Below are positions 7,642-14,212 of a stretch of DNA of 18,521 nucleotides, piece by piece. The notes below the pieces were generated by a model. The model was not told the origin of the DNA and did no database searches. It saw only the letters and a list, made by a program, of their open reading frames with translations. Every line of letters starts with the position of its first letter. Positions within the stretch are counted from its first letter, which is position 1. The stretch is taken from the NCBI GenBank assembly GCA_016297165.1, contig JAEDHF010000019.1, positions 1 to 18,521 of the forward strand. Direction: 5' to 3'. Origin of the DNA: Oscillospiraceae bacterium (GTDB lineage Bacteria > Bacillota > Clostridia > Oscillospirales > Ruminococcaceae). Position numbers and translations under genes: made by a program.

Positions 7642-8415
7642 TCAGCCCTGTTCAGCAGCCTTGATGATTGTTGTAAAATCAGCAGCCTTTAAGGAAGCGC
7701 CGCCGATAAGTCCGCCGTCAACGTTCTTCTTAGCTACGAGCTCAGCAGCATTACCTGCGTTCATAGAGCCGCCGTACTGGATTGTGATTGCTTCTGCAAC
7801 CTCTGCACCGTAAAGCTTAGCGAGGGTAGCACGGATAAATGCACATACTTCCTCAGCCTGGTCAGCGGTAGCGGTTTTGCCTGTTCCGATAGCCCATACG
7901 GGTTCGTAAGCGATTACGCACTTCTTAAGGTCCTCGGCGGAAATATCGAAGAAGTCGAGCTTAATCTGACGAGCGATAACCTCTTCTGTAATGTTGCATT
8001 CTCTTTCCCAGAGAAGCTCGCCTACGCAAACGATAGGCTTTAAGCCTGCTGCGAGGGCAGCCTTTGTTCTCTTGTTAACGGTTTCGTCGGTTTCTGCGAA
8101 ATACTGTCTTCTCTCGCTATGACCGAGAACAACGTATTCAACGCCCATTTCAGCCAGCATATCAGCGGAAATTTCGCCTGTGAAAGCGCCGCTCTTTTCG
8201 AAGTGGCAGTTTTCAGCGCCGATTTTGATGTTTGTGCCCGCTGTTGCGTTAAGAGCAGTTTCGAGGTTTGTGAAAGGAACGCAAGCTACGATTTCAACGC
8301 TCTTGATGTCCTTAACCATAGGAGCAAGCTCCTCTAAAAGAGCCTTAGCCTCGGGTCTTGTCTTGTTCATTTTCCAGTTGCCTGCAATAATTGCTTTTCT
8401 TGTTGCCTTGTTCAT
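7642..8415 (-). CDS. tpiA: Triose-phosphate isomerase
   Basis: Interconverts dihydroxyacetone phosphate and glyceraldehyde 3-phosphate, a cytosolic TIM-barrel enzyme. It has 257 residues, normal for the family. Seen: GNWKMNK with the catalytic Lys (K15), VLGHSERR with the electrophilic His (H99), AYEPVWAIGTGK with the catalytic Glu (E171), and the C-terminal phosphate-binding segments IQYGGSMN and DGGLIGGASL. The start follows a GGAAGG/CAGG-type site. It stands between a small membrane protein gene (20-base gap) and gpmI (45-base gap), so it is part of the glycolytic operon. Confidence 0.97.
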   Translation of the reverse strand: MNKATRKAIIAGNWKMNKTRPEAKALLEELAPMVKDIKSVEIVACVPFTNLETALNATAGTNIKIGAENCHFEKSGAFTGEISADMLAEMGVEYVVLGHSERRQYFAETDETVNKRTKAALAAGLKPIVCVGELLWERECNITEEVIARQIKLDFFDISAEDLKKCVIAYEPVWAIGTGKTATADQAEEVCAFIRATLAKLYGAEVAEAITIQYGGSMNAGNAAELVAKKNVDGGLIGGASLKAADFTTIIKAAEQG

Positions 8416-8435
8416 GATAATTACCTGCCTTCCGG

Positions 8436-8660
8436 TTATTTGTCTTTGTTTTTGTCCTTATTCTTGATTTTTGCCTTTTTACGGGCAGTTCTTATAGCGT
8501 TCTGACACTCGTCGCCGTTATTAACAAAAACGTTGACGTTTGTGGGAACGCTTGCTCTTATGATAAGCAGGAGAAGTATTGCTCCCGCTATCGAAAAAAC
8601 TGTGATTTTCCCATTTTTTGTGGCGAAAAACGCCTTTGCCTTTTCTATAAGCTTATCCAT
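8436..8660 (-). CDS. Small single-span membrane protein inside the glycolytic operon
   Basis: A 74-residue protein I do not recognise. Seen: an N-terminal amphipathic start (MDKLIEKAKAFFATKNGK), one hydrophobic segment at about residues 19-36 (VFSIAGAILLLLIIRA), a short polar stretch, and a strongly basic tail of repeated K/N/D residues. It lies between pgk and tpiA on the same strand, 20 bases before tpiA, so it is probably co-transcribed. The ribosome binding site is weak: AAAGAG about 8 bases before the ATG, or AAAGG too close to it. A real small protein is likely from its position and membrane segment, but no function can be given. Confidence 0.6.
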   Translation of the reverse strand: MDKLIEKAKAFFATKNGKITVFSIAGAILLLLIIRASVPTNVNVFVNNGDECQNAIRTARKKAKIKNKDKNKDK

Positions 8661-8684
8661 AGCCTTTACTCTTTAATAAACAAG

Positions 8685-8717
8685 TACAGGCGAATGCCCA
8701 AAAAGCATTCGCCGTAC
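8685..8717 (-). terminator. Hairpin between pgk and the small membrane protein gene
   Basis: A 9-bp stem GGCGAATGC (8689-8697) / GCATTCGCC (8705-8713), extended by GTAC/GTAC with one bulged base. It starts about 20 bases after the pgk stop. On the minus strand the tail is only TGTACTTGTTTATT, so it may be a partial terminator or an mRNA-stabilising structure that lowers downstream expression relative to pgk. Confidence 0.5.
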
Positions 8718-8733
8718 AAGCATTTTGCCTAAA

Positions 8734-9954
8734 TTACTTATCCTGGATTACTGCGATACCGGGGAGAACCTTACCCTCGAGGTATTCGAGAGAAGCGCCG
8801 CCACCTGTAGAGATGTGGCTCATCTTATCGGAGAAGCCGAGCTGTACAACAGCTGCAGCAGAGTCGCCGCCGCCGATAATTGTTGTAGCGTCTGCTTCAG
8901 CGAGAGCCTTAGCTACTGCGATAGTGCCCTTAGCGAGTGTGGGGTTCTCAAATACGCCCATAGGTCCGTTCCATACAACGGTCTTAGCGCTCTTAGCTGC
9001 ATCAGCAAAGAGTTCCTGCGTCTTTGTACCTATATCGAGACCCATCATATCAGCGGGAATCTTATCGGAATCAACAACGGAAACCTCAATAGCGCCGTCG
9101 ATAGGATCGGGGAATGCCTTAGCGATAGTTGTATCGATAGGAAGAAGGAGCTTCTTACCGAGCTTTTCTGCCTTAGCGATCATTTCCTTACAGTAGTCAA
9201 TCTTTTCGTCATCAACGAGAGAGGTACCTACTTCATAGCCCTTAGCCTTAAGGAATGTATAAGCCATACCGCCGCCGATAATAAGTGTATCGCACTTTTC
9301 GAGGAGGTTGGAGATAACGTTGAGCTTGTCTGCAACCTTAGCACCGCCGAGGATAGCAACGAAGGGTCTTACAGGGTTTTCAACAGCGTTTCCGAGGAAC
9401 TCGATTTCCTTATTCATAAGGTAACCTACTGCAGTTTCCTTAACATAGTTGGTAACGCCTGCTGTGGAAGCGTGAGCACGGTGTGCAGAACCGAAAGCGT
9501 CCATAACGAACATTTCGTTATCAACGAGAGCAGCAAGCTCCTTAGCGAATTCTTCGCCGTTCTTTGTTTCTTCTGCGCCGCGGAAACGTGTATTTTCGAG
9601 AACAACGATTTCGCCGTCCTTCATTTCTGCAACTGCCTTCTTAGCGTTTTCGCCTACTACTGTATCGTCCTTAGCGAAAACAACCTTTGTGCTTACGAGC
9701 TCAGCAAGTCTTTCAGCTGCTGCCTTAAGAGAGAACTTATCTTCGGGACCGTTCTTCGGCTTTCCGAGGTGTGAACAGAGGACAATCTTAGCTCCGTTTT
9801 CGATAAGCTTATTGATTGTGGGGAGAGCGGCAACGATTCTGTTATCGTTTGTAATCTTTCCGTCCTTCATAGGAACGTTAAAGTCAACACGAACAAGAAC
9901 CTTCTTGCCCTTAACCTGTAAATCTTCTACGTTTTTCTTGTTTAACTTGCTCAT
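8734..9954 (-). CDS. pgk: Phosphoglycerate kinase
   Basis: Transfers phosphate from 1,3-bisphosphoglycerate to ADP, the first ATP-yielding step of glycolysis; a cytosolic two-domain enzyme. The product has 406 residues from the chosen start. Seen: VLVRVDFNVPMKDG near the N terminus (substrate binding), the basic CSHLGKPK segment, FGSAHRAHAST, GGAKVADKL, the hinge-region VVWNGPMGVFE, and the nucleotide loop GGGDSAAAV near the C terminus. The frame opens further up to 10041, but ATG 9954 (MSKLNKKN) is preferred: it has an AAAGGA site about 10 bases upstream, and the longer form would overlap the promoter. First gene of the cluster pgk, small membrane protein, tpiA, gpmI. Confidence 0.97.
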   Translation of the reverse strand: MSKLNKKNVEDLQVKGKKVLVRVDFNVPMKDGKITNDNRIVAALPTINKLIENGAKIVLCSHLGKPKNGPEDKFSLKAAAERLAELVSTKVVFAKDDTVVGENAKKAVAEMKDGEIVVLENTRFRGAEETKNGEEFAKELAALVDNEMFVMDAFGSAHRAHASTAGVTNYVKETAVGYLMNKEIEFLGNAVENPVRPFVAILGGAKVADKLNVISNLLEKCDTLIIGGGMAYTFLKAKGYEVGTSLVDDEKIDYCKEMIAKAEKLGKKLLLPIDTTIAKAFPDPIDGAIEVSVVDSDKIPADMMGLDIGTKTQELFADAAKSAKTVVWNGPMGVFENPTLAKGTIAVAKALAEADATTIIGGGDSAAAVVQLGFSDKMSHISTGGGASLEYLEGKVLPGIAVIQDK

Positions 9955-10012
9955 TTTAAATCTTCCTTTCGGTTTATTCGTGCAATTTTCATTGCTAAAA
10001 ACTACCATAGCT

Positions 10013-10041
10013 ATTGTAACAGATTTTAAAAATATTTTCAA
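10013..10041 (-). promoter_or_regulatory. Promoter of the pgk glycolytic operon
   Basis: On the minus strand TTGAAA (10041-10036), a 17-base spacer and TACAAT (10018-10013), with TG one base before the -10 (extended -10). The leader to the pgk start is about 50 bases. No other strong promoter was seen inside the cluster. Confidence 0.7.
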
Positions 10042-10153
10042 TAGGAAAAAAGAAATTTTTCGTTAATTTTTTAATTATTTTGCAGTATTTTTGTACTCGC
10101 CGCTTTTTGTTCATTAAATCGACACCTATGCACATTTTTATATATAAGACTAA

Positions 10154-10179
10154 CCGCCGCAGGATTTATCCTGCGGCGG
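10154..10179 (-). terminator. Terminator of the spore protein gene
   Basis: A perfect 11-bp, GC-rich stem CCGCCGCAGGA / TCCTGCGGCGG with a 4-base loop, about 85 bases past the SASP stop on the minus strand, followed leftward by TTAGTCTTATATATAAAAAT. It separates the spore protein gene from the pgk promoter. Confidence 0.7.
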
Positions 10180-10264
10180 AGAGGAAGCCTTTTATCGCAG
10201 CTTTTGGCAGGGTTAAATCACAGAGAATGATTGCGCCTGCCGTAAGAGCTTCTTGAAATGGCTT

Positions 10265-10438
10265 TTACTGAGCGGAGTTCTCGTAGGATTCGATCATCTT
10301 CTTAACCATCTGACCACCTACGGAACCAACCTGCTTAGCGGTAAGGTCGCCGTTATAGCCCTTATCCTTAAGGGGTACGCCTACTTCGTTGGCTGCCTGC
10401 ATCTTCATATTTGATAAGTTTGCTTTATTCTTAGACAT
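10265..10438 (-). CDS. Alpha/beta-type small acid-soluble spore protein (SASP)
   Basis: A 57-residue spore DNA-binding protein that coats DNA in the dormant spore and protects it from UV and heat. Seen: starts MSKNKANLSNMKMQAANEVG and carries the family signature around GDLTAKQVGSVGGQMVKKMI, ending in SYENSAQ. The GSVGGxMVKKMI segment is the diagnostic DNA-binding part of alpha/beta SASPs. The ATG at 10438 follows GGAGGA about 10 bases upstream, a strong site. It has its own terminator and a possible sigma-G promoter, so it is probably expressed alone in the forespore. It is the main evidence that the host can sporulate. The gene is short and easily missed. Confidence 0.93.
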   Translation of the reverse strand: MSKNKANLSNMKMQAANEVGVPLKDKGYNGDLTAKQVGSVGGQMVKKMIESYENSAQ

Positions 10439-10493
10439 AATACTTAATTCCTCCGAATTATTTTCTTGCGAGAACCTTTTGTCCTTGCAAAAG

Positions 10494-10523
10494 TATTATG
10501 GCTGTGTGATTTTGTTATATTAC
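10494..10523 (-). promoter_or_regulatory. Possible sigma-G (forespore) promoter of the SASP gene
   Basis: On the minus strand CATAATA (10500-10494) matches the sigma-G -10 form CATnnTA. An imperfect -35, GTAAT (10523-10519), lies 18 bases upstream. Alpha/beta SASP genes are normally sigma-G controlled, which fits, but the -35 match is weak. Confidence 0.4.
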
Positions 10524-10628
10524 AGGTAATTTTTTTGAAATTTGTATTTGTTTGGGAGAATGCGAGACTTGTTATTTCTGTTGCGTCATAATTCTTGCCT
10601 GACTTCTCAGAATAAAGTCTCTCGACGG

Positions 10629-10664
10629 CAATCTTATTGCAAAAACATCAAGCTACTCTCAAAC
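10629..10664 (-). repeat. Decayed terminal CRISPR repeat (leader-distal end)
   Basis: Only the first 12 bases in crRNA sense (GTTTGAGAGTAG, 10664-10653) match the repeat; the other 24 positions have diverged. It bounds one further spacer at 10665-10694. A decayed last repeat is usual at the old end of an array and supports leftward orientation. The lower-stem half that pairs with tracrRNA is retained. Confidence 0.85.
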
Positions 10665-12243
10665 TGAGAGAGCGCACAGTAACAGCAGGAAAACGTTTGA
10701 GTCCCCTATGAAATTACACTACTCTCAAACAAAAAAACCTGTTAACATACGTTATCAACAGTTTGAGTCCCCTATGAAATTACACTACTCTCAAACCGTG
10801 CCGTTCGTACGTGTTCACTACACTAGTTTGAGTCCCCTATGAAATTACACTACTCTCAAACCTTCTTAGCCCAACCACTATCAAACTTTGTGTTTGAGTC
10901 CCCTATGAAATTACACTACTCTCAAACGTATAACGTGTAGCCCAGCCGTTTATATCAGTTTGAGTCCCCTATGAAATTACACTACTCTCAAACGGTTTTC
11001 TTGCCACTATCCCACCTCCAGTTGTTTGAGTCCCCTATGAAATTACACTACTCTCAAACTCTTCCGAGTTCTTATAATCAGAAACGAACGTTTGAGTCCC
11101 CTATGAAATTACACTACTCTCAAACGCATTTACAGTCAAGGCTTGGACAGAAGCAGTTTGAGTCCCCTATGAAATTACACTACTCTCAAACTCCTCACAC
11201 TTCGAAGAAACAATGCACGCAGTTTGAGTCCCCTATGAAATTACACTACTCTCAAACTTCTGTAAATCCGTTTCTGTCAACGAAGTAGTTTGAGTCCCCT
11301 ATGAAATTACACTACTCTCAAACGCGTCACATTTGAAGCAAGAGAAAACACCAGTTTGAGTCCCCTATGAAATTACACTACTCTCAAACATACGCTGTCG
11401 GGAATACGATACCCGCAAAGTTTGAGTCCCCTATGAAATTACACTACTCTCAAACCTTGCGTTCCGTACTGTCAAGCCCTCAATTGTTTGAGTCCCCTAT
11501 GAAATTACACTACTCTCAAACGGCGTTTCGTCGGCGTTGTAGTAGCGTTTTGTTTGAGTCCCCTATGAAATTACACTACTCTCAAACTGTATTTGCTCTT
11601 CGTTCGTCCATTCTCGGTTTGAGTCCCCTATGAAATTACACTACTCTCAAACACAACAAAGAGCTTCGATATAAACTACTGTGTTTGAGTCCCCTATGAA
11701 ATTACACTACTCTCAAACCATCTGTTCTCCTTCCTGTAAGGTAATCGAGTTTGAGTCCCCTATGAAATTACACTACTCTCAAACGGCTTTGCAAAAGCAA
11801 CAGCAGACGAATACGTTTGAGTCCCCTATGAAATTACACTACTCTCAAACTATATAATTGGTTAGGCTATAATTTGAAGCGTTTGAGTCCCCTATGAAAT
11901 TACACTACTCTCAAACGGAAGCCCATATATTGAGGACTGGCGTGGGTTTGAGTCCCCTATGAAATTACACTACTCTCAAACCATTACCAAGAAAATCAGT
12001 CCAATACTTGCGTTTGAGTCCCCTATGAAATTACACTACTCTCAAACTACGCTGTGGGTGCTCATCAGGAAGGGGGAGTTTGAGTCCCCTATGAAATTAC
12101 ACTACTCTCAAACCTCCGCCCTGTACTGATGTCTGACTTGCCGTTTGAGTCCCCTATGAAATTACACTACTCTCAAACGCAAGTGATGTGCCGTCTGAAT
12201 CAATTAAGTTTGAGTCCCCTATGAAATTACACTACTCTCAAAC
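10629..12243 (-). CRISPR. Type II-A CRISPR array, 24 identical repeats and 24 spacers
   Basis: Twenty-four 36-nt repeats, from 10695-10730 to 12208-12243, plus a decayed repeat at 10629-10664. I see no base difference among the full repeats. In crRNA sense (minus strand) the repeat starts GTTTGAGAGTAGTG and ends GGGGACTCAAAC; its ends are inverted copies of each other. Of 24 spacers, 19 are 30 nt and five are 29 nt (starting at 10797, 11588, 11917, 12114 and 12179). All spacers look different. Orientation is minus: the leader and promoter are at the right, the decayed repeat at the left, and the anti-repeat of the plus-strand tracrRNA pairs with the minus-strand repeat. The oldest spacers are therefore at the left and the newest next to 12243. 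Confidence 0.98.
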
Positions 12244-12357
12244 CTCAAATTTGAATCAAAATTCAGATTAACAGCTTACGAAGCTGCGAGGTTCGATAGT
12301 AAGAGAACTCAAACACATAATTCAATATCTGTATTATACCATAAAATCTTTATTTTA
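12244..12357 (-). promoter_or_regulatory. CRISPR leader with ATTTGAG leader-end element
   Basis: The 114-base AT-rich stretch between the csn2 stop and the first repeat. In crRNA sense it ends ATTTGAG (12250-12244) directly against the first repeat. That heptamer is known in type II-A arrays as a leader-end sequence needed for Cas1-Cas2 spacer insertion. It also holds a hairpin CAGCTT/AAGCTG (12272-12286) and a stray repeat-like GTTTGAG at 12314-12308. No gene is seen in it. Confidence 0.8.
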
Positions 12358-12361
12358 TCAA
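12333..12361 (-). promoter_or_regulatory. CRISPR array promoter
   Basis: On the minus strand TTGATA (12361-12356), a 17-base spacer and an exact TATAAT (12338-12333). The -35 overlaps the csn2 stop codon. Transcription would start near 12326, giving a leader RNA of about 83 nt before the first repeat. Confidence 0.7.
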
Positions 12362-13026
12362 CTCCTTATTTCACACAAATCGCTATCAATAATAATCCTG
12401 TTTTCATTTCTAAGCATAGAATAGGCGTGATTTTCAATCATAAGAACATCATAGCCATGGCTTATTACGGTATCGGAAAAAAGGCTCATTTCTTCATCAT
12501 CAATAAAACTGCGCATATTCAGCGTAATAAACAGCTTCCTTTTATCAAGCTCGGTAACAAGCTCCATATAATCCGATACTCTTTCCGAAATACTCCCGTC
12601 GCTTTCGATTACTGCACCGGAAGACTTAATTAACGAAGACAGGCTGAGCTTGGGAAAAGATATACTGCAAGGAAAATCAAACGACATATCAATAAGATAG
12701 TTTTCTATAGTACTGAGTAATTCAACAGAGCGCTGATAATTTTCACCATATAATGCATTATTTTCCATTTTCAAACTGAGCTTCGAAAGTACCGTTTTCG
12801 AGTTAATATCAAAGTTTATAAACCCGTCAATAATTTCAACATTTTTAGCGAAGCTTATAGGTGTGTTATCTTCGGACAGAATAATCTTTCCGTCATTTCC
12901 ATTTGCCTGATTGTACATATCCGACAGGAAACGACACATAAATCCTTGATTCTCTATAATCAAAGAATTGAGCTTTCCATTATCGGTACATATAACATCA
13001 GACAGTTCCCAATATGCAATTTTCAT
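12358..13026 (-). CDS. csn2: Type II-A CRISPR adaptation protein Csn2
   Basis: Csn2 forms a ring-shaped tetramer that binds DNA ends and is needed with Cas1, Cas2 and Cas9 for acquiring new spacers in type II-A systems. The product has 222 residues, matching Csn2 of S. pyogenes (about 220). The sequence is divergent, but the C-terminal segment around ENRIIIDSDLCEI is typical of the family, and its place after cas2 and next to the array supports the call. Its start overlaps the cas2 stop by four bases (13026-13023, ATGA), so translation is probably coupled. The presence of csn2, rather than cas4 or no fourth gene, is what makes this subtype II-A. Confidence 0.9.
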   Translation of the reverse strand: MKIAYWELSDVICTDNGKLNSLIIENQGFMCRFLSDMYNQANGNDGKIILSEDNTPISFAKNVEIIDGFINFDINSKTVLSKLSLKMENNALYGENYQRSVELLSTIENYLIDMSFDFPCSISFPKLSLSSLIKSSGAVIESDGSISERVSDYMELVTELDKRKLFITLNMRSFIDDEEMSLFSDTVISHGYDVLMIENHAYSMLRNENRIIIDSDLCEIRS

Positions 13027-13343
13027 AATATTACCAGTCTTTCATCACTATCGATTATATCGCTTTTGGATTCGCCGACTATAAATATCATTTTCGAAAA
13101 CTGTTTTTCAGTAACGGTCAGCAGCTGCACAAGTCCTTTCGGAGGCTTGTTTTTCCTTATCAGTTCGATTACGGTCCGTTCGGACGAAGGCGTTAACAGC
13201 ATTCTTGTGTAAACAGATTCCTGCATCATTATAAATCCATTTTTAATGAGCAAGCGCCTGAATTTTCTGTAATTTCTTCTGTCCTCAACAGTTTCGACGG
13301 GCAAATCAAACATTACTATGATTCTCATAAATCTGTAACTCAT
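13023..13343 (-). CDS. cas2: CRISPR-associated endoribonuclease-fold protein Cas2
   Basis: Structural partner of Cas1 in the spacer-integration complex. It has 106 residues with a ferredoxin-like fold expected. Seen: MRIIVMFDLPVET with the conserved Asp (D13) after the first strand, then EDRRNYRKFRRLLIKNGF, the usual helix of Cas2 proteins. Both ends overlap their neighbours by four bases: its start lies in the cas1 stop (13343-13340) and its stop in the csn2 start. Confidence 0.95.
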   Translation of the reverse strand: MSYRFMRIIVMFDLPVETVEDRRNYRKFRRLLIKNGFIMMQESVYTRMLLTPSSERTVIELIRKNKPPKGLVQLLTVTEKQFSKMIFIVGESKSDIIDSDERLVIL

Positions 13344-14212
13344 ATAAAACTAAAAAAACAAATCTTTGATATATCTTCGTCATTTATTGCGTCAAATACG
13401 CTCCGCACGTATATTTTCACCGCATTTATAAGCACTTGTTGAGTATTATCTATTCTTACAGTATCGTTAAGCATACCCCATAGCTTATGCTTTTCTTCCT
13501 TACCGAAATCACAGAGATTCATCCGATATACATATCGGTCAACAATGATTCTGAACGGCTCCATCAAATCACTGCCAAGATTGAAATGATTGAACATATT
13601 ATTATGAAATATACCGAGCTGTGTAAGATATCCGTTTGCAGCAATCTCCCGATTCATGGCTGACAAAATAATACTATACCCATAGTTCAAAGCGGCATTT
13701 ACGGGAATATCGGCGCTACGTGTAAAGTCCATACCGAACAATGCATTAAAATAAACCTTTGCGGCATGGCCCTCCCTATTGCTTGCGTCGCCGGTTTCAA
13801 TCTGACTAATATATGAGAGCAGTAAATCGTACTCACGATCCCTGTTTATTTCCAGAAGGAATTCAGCCTGCTTTCGTATTTTTTCCGATACTATTTCCGT
13901 CCATACGGCGTCCTTAATGCCTTTGCTCCATACAGCCTGCGTCCTTATCTTTAATGAACTGTCATGGCTTCCGTGATGGGGTGCAAGCTCAGCAAAAGGG
14001 TTTCTCTTACTGTCGCAGAATATTACTTTAACCTTCTTTTCTACGAGCGCTTCCATCAGACAGCCCGTAAATGAAACTGCAGGATTCTCAATAACGAGAA
14101 CTGCAATTTCATCTACAAAGACCCGTTTTATCTCGTCCCCACGGACAACCATATATCCCATTCGATAGTCCAGCTTGCACCTGTTTGTTATTATTACCGT
14201 GCGCCAGCTCAT
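13340..14212 (-). CDS. cas1: CRISPR integrase Cas1 (type II)
   Basis: The integrase that inserts new spacers at the leader-repeat junction. It has 290 residues, the usual size for type II Cas1. Seen: an N-terminal beta-strand domain, then the alpha-helical catalytic domain with the three metal ligands in their normal contexts: E147 in SNREGHAAKVYF, H203 in LGIFHNNMFNHFNL and E218 in SDLMEPFR. NPFAELAPHHGSH is also typical of type II-A Cas1. The start overlaps the cas9 stop by four bases (ATGA at 14212-14209). Nothing suggests inactivation. Confidence 0.97.
   Translation of the reverse strand: MSWRTVIITNRCKLDYRMGYMVVRGDEIKRVFVDEIAVLVIENPAVSFTGCLMEALVEKKVKVIFCDSKRNPFAELAPHHGSHDSSLKIRTQAVWSKGIKDAVWTEIVSEKIRKQAEFLLEINRDREYDLLLSYISQIETGDASNREGHAAKVYFNALFGMDFTRSADIPVNAALNYGYSIILSAMNREIAANGYLTQLGIFHNNMFNHFNLGSDLMEPFRIIVDRYVYRMNLCDFGKEEKHKLWGMLNDTVRIDNTQQVLINAVKIYVRSVFDAINDEDISKICFFSFI

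Noticed and set aside
8725..9774. Long plus-strand open frame of 349 codons opposite pgk
   Set aside because: Antisense shadow; its translation is unusually Ser/Cys-rich and matches nothing, while pgk on the other strand is certain.
9955..10041. 29-residue N-terminal extension of phosphoglycerate kinase
   Set aside because: It would overlap the promoter, lacks a ribosome binding site, and the family starts near MSKLNKKN.
10971..11633. Two open frames encoding proteins with repeated FESPMKLHYSQT
   Set aside because: They are translations of the CRISPR repeats; a 66-base period keeps the frame open. No ribosome binding site and no protein function is implied.
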